Below are positions 1 through 8,149 of a DNA stretch of 28,559 bases, piece by piece; position 1 is the first letter of the stretch; each line of letters opens with the position of its first letter. This DNA comes from an uncultured Porphyromonadaceae bacterium. GTDB taxonomy: Bacteria; Bacteroidota; Bacteroidia; Bacteroidales; Muribaculaceae. The stretch lies in the NCBI GenBank assembly GCA_900547825.1, contig URII01000032.1, positions 1 to 28,559 of the forward strand, in the 5' to 3' direction. The notes under the pieces are model-generated. The model ran no database searches and was not told where the DNA came from. It saw nothing but the letters and a program-made list of their open reading frames with translations. The translations under genes and the position numbers were made by a program.

Positions 1-1
1 C

Positions 2-589
2 TACAGATCGATAAGATGTCCCGCCACATTGGATGCCACACTCAGCAACCTTGACCTTATGAATGAGGTGATGGAGCGGCATAAAACACCTATGCGCATC
101 AGTGTGATAGCACCCGCCAATAATCCGGAACTGCTTGAGCCTATGTGCGAAATGCTTTTCAAGCGCTACTCACGGCTCACTTCAATAAATATTTCCTCAC
201 GCTTTCCATGGCCCCGGCTGCCTCAAACAGGCGACATAGAAGGCCACTTACGCTCAGCAAAACGGCGCACATGCCGCGAAATATCCCGTAATCCGGTCAT
301 AACATGGAACGGCGATGTTACCATGTGCAGTTACGATTTCAGCGGTGAGATGATAATAGGGTCACTACTTGACCAACCCATGAGCCGGCTTATCAACTCC
401 ACCCGCGCCCGGGCCATACGCAATCTCCACAACCACAAGCGGCTGAACGAGACCGAACCTTGCGCCAACTGCCTCCTTGACCGGTTCATGCCATTGATAG
501 CCGACATAAAGCGCCGCAGTTTCCTCAACGCCTCAGCTGAGGAACGGTCGCAGATGTTTGAGCCGTTTTTCATCTATTATCAGCTATGA
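2..589 (+). CDS. Radical SAM/SPASM-domain protein, C-terminal part only
   Basis: The reading frame is open to the left edge, so this is the C-terminal end of a longer protein; the TTG at 29 is not a credible start. Visible are a Cys in RRTCRE, then about 17 residues including the nGdvt pattern, then Cys in VTMCSYD, a segment reading IIGSLLDQP, and a final pair in EPCANC. This spacing is typical of the SPASM/Twitch auxiliary iron-sulfur domain that follows a radical SAM core. The SAM-binding CxxxCxxC motif must lie upstream and is not visible. The stop codon overlaps the next start as ATGA (586-589), so the two genes are probably translationally coupled. SPASM enzymes commonly modify peptides, but the substrate cannot be told from here. 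The family call is fairly firm, the role is open. Confidence 0.75.
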   Translation, partial: YRSIRCPATLDATLSNLDLMNEVMERHKTPMRISVIAPANNPELLEPMCEMLFKRYSRLTSINISSRFPWPRLPQTGDIEGHLRSAKRRTCREISRNPVITWNGDVTMCSYDFSGEMIIGSLLDQPMSRLINSTRARAIRNLHNHKRLNETEPCANCLLDRFMPLIADIKRRSFLNASAEERSQMFEPFFIYYQL

Positions 590-1566
590 GCCAGCCTTCA
601 CATAACAACGACAATCCACTTGCCCATGCCGTAAGGGCCATGATGGCAATTGACGGGTTTGAGAAAGTGCTTTCTTTCATAGGCCCGGATATAAAGGTTA
701 TTCCGCTCAAGGGAATTGATCTGCTTGAAACGATATATGCCGACACCCTTGACCGCGAAGTACGCGACATTGATCTACTCATTCCCGATCCGGACAATTT
801 CCTCAACGCCTCACAGCGGCTTATTGACCATGGCTACAGCCCCGAATTCAACTTCTCGCTTGATGCTGACGCACTGAAATATAAGAATAAGGTATCGCTC
901 AAATCCCCCTCACCCACCCTGCCCGACGTTGATCTTCATCTTCAGGGAGTGACAAAAAAGTTTTTTGCATCCACAACAGGTTCATTCAACAGCGATATGG
1001 TGGCGAGAGCATCGGAATGCAGTACCCGAAAAGGGGTGATGCGGCTTGACGTTACCGACAAATGGCTGTTCCTCGCCCAACATCTTGCATTCCACATGTT
1101 CAACGGATTGAAATGGCTAAAGGATCTGTGGCTGCTGCAACGTGACATGACCGATGATCAGATCACGGCTCTGGCAGCCCGAACACACACCTACGGCATG
1201 ACACGGATAGCAGCCGCGACATATTACCACCTGCAAAAACACTTTGCCCGACGTGAACCCTTGCGCATACCCGACATGACAATGGAAGCCGGCATCCGGT
1301 TCATGAAATTCATAAAAGCAAATGACCGACAATTCAGTCACCGAAGCAAGTATGACCGTTTCATAGCCGGATTCTGGGAACTTGCCTTTATTGATGATCC
1401 AGCCAAACGCAACAAGGCTTTCCGCACCCTTATATTTCCTCCCACCGGAGTAATGAAAAATATCTACCGCAGCAAAAACACCTTACGGGCAATAATGTTT
1501 TATCCCCTCCATGTTCCGGTAATGGCAGCAGGGTCGGCCATGTTCAGGATCCACAGCAAATGCTGA
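586..1566 (+). CDS. Nucleotidyltransferase-fold family protein (NTP_transf_5 type)
   Basis: 326 residues with no signal peptide or membrane segment. Near residues 40-70 it has IPLKGIDLLE followed by REVRDIDLLIP. This Lys-Gly then R-DxD arrangement is the signature of the uncharacterised nucleotidyltransferase family (PF14907), where the two Asp residues would bind metal. The rest has the helical, Trp/Arg/His-rich character usual for the family, for example FLAQHLAFHMFNGLKWLKDLW. No substrate is established for the family. Its members often occur beside radical SAM/SPASM genes in gene sets for ribosomally made, modified peptides; here the start overlaps the stop of such a gene by 4 bp. Translation starts at ATG 586. 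The downstream gene begins about 45 bp after its stop. Confidence 0.72.
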   Translation: MSQPSHNNDNPLAHAVRAMMAIDGFEKVLSFIGPDIKVIPLKGIDLLETIYADTLDREVRDIDLLIPDPDNFLNASQRLIDHGYSPEFNFSLDADALKYKNKVSLKSPSPTLPDVDLHLQGVTKKFFASTTGSFNSDMVARASECSTRKGVMRLDVTDKWLFLAQHLAFHMFNGLKWLKDLWLLQRDMTDDQITALAARTHTYGMTRIAAATYYHLQKHFARREPLRIPDMTMEAGIRFMKFIKANDRQFSHRSKYDRFIAGFWELAFIDDPAKRNKAFRTLIFPPTGVMKNIYRSKNTLRAIMFYPLHVPVMAAGSAMFRIHSKC

Positions 1567-1611
1567 GACTGCGAATGCAATAAACCGGGGCGGGTGCACG
1601 TTATAGTAACG

Positions 1612-4600
1612 ATGAATTGCAGATGGCTGAAAACAGTGCTCATCGCGGCTTCGGTGATAGCTACCGTTGTCGCCTTAGGGTCATGCTCTACAAAGAAGAA
1701 CAATGCCGCCACACGCAAGTATCAGGCGTTCATCACACGTTACAACATTTATTTCAACGGTGACGAACACTACAAGGAAACCCTCACGGAGCTTGAGAAA
1801 ACATATCAGGACGATTTCTCACAGAATCTCTACATGCACCCCATCGAGGCCAAGGCCAACCCAAAAGCACCGCAGCCTTCAGGCAACTTCGACCGCTCCA
1901 TCGAGAAAGCCCAAAAAGCCATCCAGCTCCGCTCCATAAAGAAGAAACCGCCGAAAAAACCCGGAAAGTCACGCGACCCGAAAGAGAAAGCATGGCGTAC
2001 GCGCTCGGAGTACAATCCGTTCCTGCACAACGCATGGCTCATGATGGCCCGGTCACAGTATTTCAACGGCGATTTTCTCGGCGCCGCCTCTACATTCATG
2101 TACATAAGCAAGCATTTCGGATGGCTCCCGGCCACCGTTACAGAGGCAAAACTATGGGAAGCGCGGGCCTATTGCGCCGAAAACTGGCTTTATGAGGCAG
2201 AAACGATCCTCACGCGCATCAAGCCCGATGAGCTCACTAACAAAACGTTGCGCAACCTGTATCATTTCACCATGGCTGACTTCCTGATCCGTTCGGGAAA
2301 AATAAAGGAAGCCATACCTGAGCTTGAAGCCACAATAAAAGGGACAAAAGGCAAACAAAAAATACGCCTCAACTTTCTGTTGGGGCAGCTGTATGCGGCT
2401 TTGGGCGACAAGACTAAAGCCTATGACGCATTCGCCAAGGCAGGAAAGGCCTCGGGAGCCGATTACCGTACGCAATTCAATGCACGCATAAAACAGAGCG
2501 AGGTATTCGAAGGCGAGAACATAGAGCCGGAAGTCAAGGCCCTGCGCCGCATGACCCGCTATGACCGCAACAAAGAATATCTTGATCAGATATATTATGC
2601 CATCGGCAATCTATATCTCTCTCGCCGTGACACCACTGAAGCCATTGCCAATTACAAGCTCGCAGCCGCCAAATCCACCCGCAACGGCATAGACAAGGCG
2701 CTTTCGCAACTCACGCTCGGCAACCTGTACTTCGAACTGCACCGCTACGATCTCGCACAACCGTGCCTGGCCGAAGCCGTGCCGCTGCTACCCGAAAACT
2801 ATCCTGACTACAACATGCTCAAACGGCGCTCCGACGTGCTCGACGAACTGGCCGTATATGCCGGCAATGTGGCACTTCAGGATTCGCTGCTTGAACTTGC
2901 GGCCCTATCTCCGGAGGAGCAGCAGAAAGTGGCCCAACGCCTTGCCGACGAACTTGTGGAAAAAGAAAAACGCGAAGCCGAGGAACAGAAAAAGCAGGAT
3001 TACCTTGCCGAACAGGCCGCTGCCGGCAATCAAAATACCCAACAGGGAGCCAGCGCCCCCACTACGTTCACCATGAACGGCGACAACTCCTGGTATTTCT
3101 ACAATCCCACTACTGTAAGTGCCGGCAAGACCGACTTCCAGCGCCGTTGGGGTGCCAGAAAATTGGAGGACAACTGGCGCCGCCGCAACAAAGCTTCATT
3201 TGATGTGGCTGACTTCTCGGCCCCTGACAGCGACACTGACGACGGAGAGGACTCCACGGAAACAGCAGACGGCACCGACGAAAATGCAGAACCAACTGAT
3301 GCCGACAAGGCCAACGATCCGCATTACGCCGAATTCTATCTGAAGCAGATACCCAAAACCGACGAAGAAAAGGCTACAGCCAACGAAATAATTCAGGAAG
3401 GCCTTTACAATATGGGCCTCATATTGAAAGACAAGCTTGAGGATTACGGCGCGGCACTTGATGAATTCAACCAGCTGCTAAAGCGCTACCCCGACAATAT
3501 CTACCGTCTTGACATATACTATAACCTCTACCTTATGTATATGAAAGAGGGGGATACCGCACGCGCCGAGGAATACCGCCGACTCATTCTATCCGATTTC
3601 CCCGACTCCAAACAAGGACAAGCCCTGCTTGACCCGAACTATATCGACAATCTGCGCCGCATGGACACAGAGCAGGAGGAACTTTATGCCCGCACCCTTG
3701 AGAACTATCTCGACAACCGGAATGCTGCCGTGCACGCCGCATATCAGGAAATGGAAGAGCGGTTCCCCATGAGCAAGATCATGCCGAAATTCATGTTCCT
3801 CGACGCTCTAAGCTATGTCACGGAGAACAAGCCTGAGGAATTTGCCTCCACCCTTAAATCGCTGCTTGAACGTTATCCCGAAACTGATATAACCCCCATA
3901 GCGTCCTCCTATCTGAAAGGACTTGCACAGGGTCGCAAACTGCACCAGACCGCCACAAACATGCGTGCCATGATATGGGACACGCGCCTCGTGGCGTCAG
4001 GCGACTCCACCCTTGTGCCATCCGATTCGGCCCTTGTGCTCACACTTAACCCAATGGCACCCCAATTGCTTGTGCTCCTCTATCCTACCGACCGCGTAAG
4101 TCCCAACGAACTTCTTTACAACGTGGCCCGTCATAATTTCGCCACTTTCGTAGTCCGTGACTTCGATCTCGAACAAATGACATTCGGCCAGCTCGGATTA
4201 TTGATCATCAAGGGCTTCGCCAACGAAGCCGAGCTCAATCACTACCGCGCCAAATTAACGGAGGACAAGGATTTCCATCTCCCGGCCGATGTGCGCCCCG
4301 TAGTGATCAGTGAGGAAAATTTCAACAAACTTATAAGTCAGGGACGTTCGTTTGAGGAATATTTCGAAGCCATAGGTGAGACACGCGACACAGAGACCCA
4401 CGAGTCCGTGCTTCCCCCTGACGAATATCCTCCGGCCTCCGAAATGTATCCCGAATCGGCCCCTGAGCCTGTCCCTTCCACAGAGCCACATGAAGTTCCG
4501 GACTCGACCCGGGAAAATGTTCCGGCAACAGAACCATCCTCAACTCCTGAGCCCGCACCTCAGCCGGAGCGTAGTCCGGCACCCGCACCAACTCCCGTAG

Positions 4601-4701
4601 CGCCACAGTCACCGGCACCCCAACAGGCTCCGGTTCCTGTGCCCGAACCCGCTCCCGAAGTGCCGGAAGGATCCGAAGGCGACGATCCGCTCTTCGACTG
4701 A
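1612..4701 (+). CDS. porW: PorW/SprE-like TPR lipoprotein
   Basis: About 1029 residues from ATG 1612. A GTG at 1594 is also in frame, but the ATG directly begins a lipoprotein signal: MNCRWLK, a hydrophobic stretch and the lipobox LGSC. After the acylated Cys comes STKK, then a region with the pattern RYNIYFNG, as in PorW/SprE. TPR-like helices fill about residues 100-440. A charged Lys/Glu linker leads to the hallmark WYFYNP at about residue 494, followed by RRWGARKLEDNWRRRNK. An acidic linker, a second TPR block and the C-terminal module (FVVRDFDLEQM...VISEENF) follow. The last ~105 residues are a Pro/Glu/Ala-rich tail, an extra compared with typical members. In gliding or secreting Bacteroidetes this family is a periplasmic part of the type IX secretion machinery; homologues also occur where that role is unproven. 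No other T9SS gene lies in the window. Confidence 0.85.
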   Translation: MNCRWLKTVLIAASVIATVVALGSCSTKKNNAATRKYQAFITRYNIYFNGDEHYKETLTELEKTYQDDFSQNLYMHPIEAKANPKAPQPSGNFDRSIEKAQKAIQLRSIKKKPPKKPGKSRDPKEKAWRTRSEYNPFLHNAWLMMARSQYFNGDFLGAASTFMYISKHFGWLPATVTEAKLWEARAYCAENWLYEAETILTRIKPDELTNKTLRNLYHFTMADFLIRSGKIKEAIPELEATIKGTKGKQKIRLNFLLGQLYAALGDKTKAYDAFAKAGKASGADYRTQFNARIKQSEVFEGENIEPEVKALRRMTRYDRNKEYLDQIYYAIGNLYLSRRDTTEAIANYKLAAAKSTRNGIDKALSQLTLGNLYFELHRYDLAQPCLAEAVPLLPENYPDYNMLKRRSDVLDELAVYAGNVALQDSLLELAALSPEEQQKVAQRLADELVEKEKREAEEQKKQDYLAEQAAAGNQNTQQGASAPTTFTMNGDNSWYFYNPTTVSAGKTDFQRRWGARKLEDNWRRRNKASFDVADFSAPDSDTDDGEDSTETADGTDENAEPTDADKANDPHYAEFYLKQIPKTDEEKATANEIIQEGLYNMGLILKDKLEDYGAALDEFNQLLKRYPDNIYRLDIYYNLYLMYMKEGDTARAEEYRRLILSDFPDSKQGQALLDPNYIDNLRRMDTEQEELYARTLENYLDNRNAAVHAAYQEMEERFPMSKIMPKFMFLDALSYVTENKPEEFASTLKSLLERYPETDITPIASSYLKGLAQGRKLHQTATNMRAMIWDTRLVASGDSTLVPSDSALVLTLNPMAPQLLVLLYPTDRVSPNELLYNVARHNFATFVVRDFDLEQMTFGQLGLLIIKGFANEAELNHYRAKLTEDKDFHLPADVRPVVISEENFNKLISQGRSFEEYFEAIGETRDTETHESVLPPDEYPPASEMYPESAPEPVPSTEPHEVPDSTRENVPATEPSSTPEPAPQPERSPAPAPTPVAPQSPAPQQAPVPVPEPAPEVPEGSEGDDPLFD

Positions 4702-4726
4702 TCCCACCCGACAAGGGCCCATCATA

Positions 4727-5515
4727 TCAGGACGCGGGTAGCTGCGGCTTTCCGGCCACAATGTAAAACACCAAAGCAACGGCTACAAGAATTGCAAAAT
4801 ATAGTGTAGCCGTCAATATAAGGAACCATACAACACGCAACGACCTTCTCCATGCAGGAAGATTCAGGCGTGACAAAGCCTTGTACACTGCAGTGAAACC
4901 CATGCCCGCTAAATAAAGATATGCCACAGTGTCGGCCACCACAGGCATAGCAAGATCAAAAGGCGTTATCACGAAATCAAAAACCAGCACCATATCCGAC
5001 ATATATACAGCCGCTACCATATATTCGGCAAAATTATACGGTGCTACCCCTTTGCGCCGGTTCACAGCCATAAATACCGGTACTGCCGGCAAGAACATAA
5101 TGAAATACTGCAACGTGGGTGACGACATGCAGAATTTCAACACGGCGTTAGCTATGAAACCTCCGCTTGACGCATCACTGAAAACCGCTACTTCATCAGG
5201 CGACATTCCGCTGTCGGCCCCGATCAATGGCAATACCGCCACATTGAAGAAACACAGAATCAGGAGCATCTGCACGGGAGATGTATATCTCACCCTGCGC
5301 CCTTTTATATAGTCACTTATCACAGTCCACGGAGCTGTAAGCAGCTTCCAACATGTGAAAAGAAAACCACGGTTTATTCTTGTAAGCCCCGCGCAGGCAT
5401 TTACAGCAAAGTCCTTGGATGTAAGGCGCCCCACTGCCTGCGACTGCCCGCACATATGACAGAAATTACCGTCAGCAAGATCAGCCCCGCAATTCAAACA
5501 TTTTCCATTAGCCAT
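4727..5515 (-). CDS. DUF3667 zinc-ribbon membrane protein
   Basis: 262 residues. The N-terminus carries a probable zinc ribbon, C6-x2-C9 and C19-x2-C22 (KCLNCG ... FCHMCG). After about 60 polar residues follows the DUF3667 core, with TCWKLLTAPW, YIKGRRVRYTSPVQMLLIL and then about five hydrophobic segments, so it is an inner-membrane protein with a cytosolic N-terminal ribbon. The function of the family is unknown. It is transcribed alone, away from the LRR gene, from a promoter with -7 box at 5565-5572. Its 3' end faces porW with only 25 bp between the stops, and no terminator hairpin is evident there. Confidence 0.8.
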   Translation of the reverse strand: MANGKCLNCGADLADGNFCHMCGQSQAVGRLTSKDFAVNACAGLTRINRGFLFTCWKLLTAPWTVISDYIKGRRVRYTSPVQMLLILCFFNVAVLPLIGADSGMSPDEVAVFSDASSGGFIANAVLKFCMSSPTLQYFIMFLPAVPVFMAVNRRKGVAPYNFAEYMVAAVYMSDMVLVFDFVITPFDLAMPVVADTVAYLYLAGMGFTAVYKALSRLNLPAWRRSLRVVWFLILTATLYFAILVAVALVFYIVAGKPQLPAS

Positions 5516-5564
5516 TATCTACCTTGAATTGACAAATAACCTATTGATAATCATAAATCAGCAG

Positions 5565-5572
5565 CAAAATTA
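5565..5572 (-). promoter_or_regulatory. Bacteroidetes -7 promoter box for the DUF3667 gene
   Basis: On the minus strand this reads TAATTTTG, an exact match to TAnnTTTG. A TTG lies about 21 bp further upstream (CAA at 5594-5596 on the plus strand), a plausible -33 element. The start codon is about 50 bp downstream. Confidence 0.6.
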
Positions 5573-5617
5573 CGAATTATTGCAGATCATCCACAACCAT
5601 ATTTATAATTTTTTCAC

Positions 5618-5625
5618 TAAATTTG
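5618..5625 (+). promoter_or_regulatory. Bacteroidetes -7 promoter box for the LRR gene
   Basis: TAAATTTG followed by C, an exact match to the consensus TAnnTTTG. No clear -33 TTTG is visible. It lies 46 bp from the opposing box for the DUF3667 gene and about 62 bp upstream of the ATG at 5688. It therefore supports 5688 as the original translation start of the LRR protein rather than the later GTG. Confidence 0.6.
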
Positions 5626-5687
5626 CAGCCTGTTTTGCTATCAGGGTTTAATCCTGAATATATTCTACCTAATTTTAGCTTACATCA

Positions 5688-5729
5688 ATGAAGTTTTACA
5701 GATTGTTCACGGCCATAGAATTGCTATAG
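5688..5729 (+). pseudogene. Frameshifted signal-peptide start of the LRR protein
   Basis: ATG 5688 opens a 13-codon frame (MKFYRLFTAI then ELL) that stops at TAG 5727-5729. The main LRR frame, read one base back, continues IAIAIVAP then LDSGAF. Joining the two with one base added near 5718 (for example GAATT becoming GCAATT) gives a standard signal peptide: Met-Lys start, hydrophobic Ala/Ile core and small residues before the mature FKFTQDG. One missing base therefore explains why the long frame has no ATG. It could be a real mutation, a phase-variable site or a sequencing error. Confidence 0.7.
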
Positions 5730-5734
5730 CCATA

Positions 5735-7279
5735 GTGGCGCCGTTGGATTCAGGCGCGTTCAAATTTACCCAGGACGGAGTGATTTACAGTTGCAACAAA
5801 TCAAACAAACGCGCTTCCGTACAAGGCCCTGAGAACATAGGGATCAAAAAAGTGGATATTCCGGAACGCATATTGTCCGACGGTGACTTCTACACAGTCA
5901 CCTCAATAGCCTCAAACGCATTCCAAGGCTGCACTTCGCTTACCTCCGTGAAAATGGGAAGCGGAATAGAAACAATAGGCACATCTGCATTCTCAGGAAC
6001 AAGTGTCAAAACCGTAACTCTATCACGTAACCTTAAAATCATCGGGAAAGAAGCTTTCTGCGGTGCAGATATTGAAAATCTGTCGCTCCCTGAAAATCTT
6101 GAGATAATACGGGAAAGTGCATTCAGGGCCAACACAAAACTCAAAACCGTGACATTCGGCTATAAACTCACCGAGATAGGCAACTATGCTTTTTCGGGAT
6201 GTATTAATCTGACCGGCGTCAGTATGCCCAGCTCAGTGACAATATTAGGCATTGATGCATTCGATGACTGCAAAGCGCTCACAAGCCTTCATCTCTCATC
6301 CTCACTTACCCTTATTCCCGAAGGCGCATTCTCAAACTGCCCGATCACCAATCTTTCAATCCCTGCTTCAGTCACTACAATCGGCAACAGCGCTTTCTTC
6401 AACAACCGCACTGCGTCCATAACCATACCCGGCAATGTGCGCACCATCGGCGAATGGGCGTTTGAGAACAGCAGCGTACAGTCATTGACTATTTCTGAGG
6501 GTGTCACTACCATAGGCGCTAATGCATTCGAAGAGTGTACACAGCTTAAAAGTGTCATACTCCCGAAAAGTGCTGTAAATGTAGGCCACAGCACATTCGC
6601 ACGCTGCCATTCCCTTGCCAGCGTCACCTTAGCCCCGACACTCAAAGCCCTGCCTGAAAAAATGTTCTACGAATGCGGGTCGCTACAGTCACTTAACATA
6701 CCGGAAGGGGTGGAATCAATAGGCTACTGGACATTCCGCTCATGCAGCAAACTGGCCTCAGTGGATTTTCCTGCATCTTTGCGGACAATTGGAGAAGAGG
6801 CTTTTTCGGCATGCACCAGCCTTAAATCCGTCAATTTCAAAGAGGGGCTGCAACGGATATGCGAAGAGGCATTCGGCTCAACTGACATCACCACCCTCAC
6901 ACTGCCCGCATCACTGGCGCAGCTCGACGCAGGGGCATTCCGCGGCCTATGGCTAACCAAAATCATCACCCTGGGCAAAGTGCCTGCTGCATGCGGAGCC
7001 GAAGCATTCACCTCCTATGCCTACGATTATGCGCCACTCTACGTACCGGAAGGCACTGCCGACATTTACCGTTCCGCTGCCGAGTGGAAAAACTTCAAGG
7101 ACATACGTACTCAGGAAAATGCATCAATCGACGGAATAACAGCCGACGACAATATCCTTACAGAATACCACGACCTGACAGGCCACAAGGTTACAGATCT
7201 CCACCCCGGCACAATGTATATCCGCACAACCATATATTCCGACGGGCACCGTGAAACTACAAAAATAATAGCCCGCTGA
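5735..7279 (+). CDS. BspA-like leucine-rich repeat (LRR_5) surface protein
   Basis: 514 residues from GTG 5735, which is only the first possible start in this frame; the original start was probably ATG 5688, lost to a frameshift in the signal peptide. From about residue 50 to 410 it consists of roughly 16-18 repeats of about 23 residues with the TpLRR/BspA pattern (IP.sVt.IG..AF..C..L..v). A capping segment follows, with LYVPEGTADIYRSA and WKNF, typical of the last repeat in this family. The end, after SIDGITADD, reads YHDLTGHKVTDLHPG then MYIRTT, resembling the short C-terminal domains of secreted Bacteroidales proteins. Such proteins are usually exported and may bind host or bacterial surfaces; the ligand is unknown. 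Without the signal peptide the product would stay in the cytosol or not be made. Confidence 0.85.
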   Translation: MAPLDSGAFKFTQDGVIYSCNKSNKRASVQGPENIGIKKVDIPERILSDGDFYTVTSIASNAFQGCTSLTSVKMGSGIETIGTSAFSGTSVKTVTLSRNLKIIGKEAFCGADIENLSLPENLEIIRESAFRANTKLKTVTFGYKLTEIGNYAFSGCINLTGVSMPSSVTILGIDAFDDCKALTSLHLSSSLTLIPEGAFSNCPITNLSIPASVTTIGNSAFFNNRTASITIPGNVRTIGEWAFENSSVQSLTISEGVTTIGANAFEECTQLKSVILPKSAVNVGHSTFARCHSLASVTLAPTLKALPEKMFYECGSLQSLNIPEGVESIGYWTFRSCSKLASVDFPASLRTIGEEAFSACTSLKSVNFKEGLQRICEEAFGSTDITTLTLPASLAQLDAGAFRGLWLTKIITLGKVPAACGAEAFTSYAYDYAPLYVPEGTADIYRSAAEWKNFKDIRTQENASIDGITADDNILTEYHDLTGHKVTDLHPGTMYIRTTIYSDGHRETTKIIAR

Positions 7280-7291
7280 TACATGCTGACC

Positions 7292-7341
7292 ATAACACAA
7301 CACACGGCGGCATGGATTCATGCCGCCGTGTGTTGTGTTAT
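7292..7341 (+). terminator. Perfect 22-bp inverted repeat, probable bidirectional terminator
   Basis: The left arm (7292-7313) and right arm (7320-7341) are perfectly complementary over 22 bp around a 6-nt loop (GGATTC). The inner half of the stem is GC-rich and the outer half AC/GT-rich. A short T-rich run (CTTTTA) follows on the plus strand. It sits between the convergent LRR gene (ends 7279) and cpsB-like gene (ends 7364), so it probably ends transcription from both sides. Confidence 0.8.
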
Positions 7342-7363
7342 ATGCTTTTATCCTTGATCTGGA

Positions 7364-8110
7364 TTATATAGTATCATTCAGCAATCTGCCGTTCAGCTTG
7401 GCAAAGTGTTTGCGCGACGCTTTGCTGCGGAGATAAGCTTCTATGGTCTCTACATGATGCATGCCATGTATATCGGAGCCAACGAAGTCCACTAAATCAT
7501 GGTTTACAAGCCATTCGGCTGTAGCCTTTTCATGTTTGCCATAATATCCGGCAAGGCTGAGCAGATTGACCTGGAACAATAACCCTGCCTCATGCAGCTC
7601 CTCATACCGCACACGGTTGCGGCCCCAATAGTAATAATATCGTTCGGGGTGAGCCAGAATCGGCTTAAGGTCCTTGATTTTAAGATCAAATACAAGCTGC
7701 GGAAGATTCCAGGGTTCCTGTATAAAGGAATTCTCAACCAATATATAGCCCGACGGCATAGTCTTCACCATGACATCCTCGTCCATAATCTGGGGAATGG
7801 CGTAATCATCCAGCCTGTATTCGGCATGGCGCTCCACCTCTACATCAACCCCGGCCTTATCGATACCTTGCTTCAGCGAGATCAATGCCCGGTCAAGAAC
7901 ATCAGGTGTGTTTTCAAACATTTCCTGCGCCACATGAGGACTTGCGAAGATACGTTTTATCCCCCATGACGCCATACGCTCCACTATCTCCACCGAGGTG
8001 TCAACACGCGGTGATCCGTCATCCACACCGGGCACTATATGGCAATGTATATCTGTGGTTACCGGCAGCTCTACCGGCAAGTCTTTCTTTATGAAGAAAT
8101 CGAAAATCAT
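7364..8110 (-). CDS. CpsB/CapC-family PHP-domain tyrosine phosphatase
   Basis: 248 residues. The PHP metal-binding motif TDIHCH (D20, H22, H24) is followed by VPGVDDG. Further signatures are FASPHV, HPERYYYY in the middle and FVGSDIHG near the end. These fit the manganese-dependent CpsB/YwqE family, which removes phosphate from tyrosine kinases that control capsule and exopolysaccharide export. No partner kinase or polysaccharide locus lies next to it; it is the last of three co-oriented genes, 39 bp after the DUF4831 gene. An N-terminal segment (IFDFFIKKDL) precedes the PHP domain, as is common in Bacteroidetes members. Confidence 0.85.
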   Translation of the reverse strand: MIFDFFIKKDLPVELPVTTDIHCHIVPGVDDGSPRVDTSVEIVERMASWGIKRIFASPHVAQEMFENTPDVLDRALISLKQGIDKAGVDVEVERHAEYRLDDYAIPQIMDEDVMVKTMPSGYILVENSFIQEPWNLPQLVFDLKIKDLKPILAHPERYYYYWGRNRVRYEELHEAGLLFQVNLLSLAGYYGKHEKATAEWLVNHDLVDFVGSDIHGMHHVETIEAYLRSKASRKHFAKLNGRLLNDTI

Positions 8111-8149
8111 AGTATGATTGATAATTCCGCCAGGTTCTCTGAAATTATA

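Noticed and set aside
4702..4726. Possible terminator between porW and the DUF3667 gene
   Set aside because: Only 25 bp, with a weak GC match and no T run; no stable hairpin is supported.
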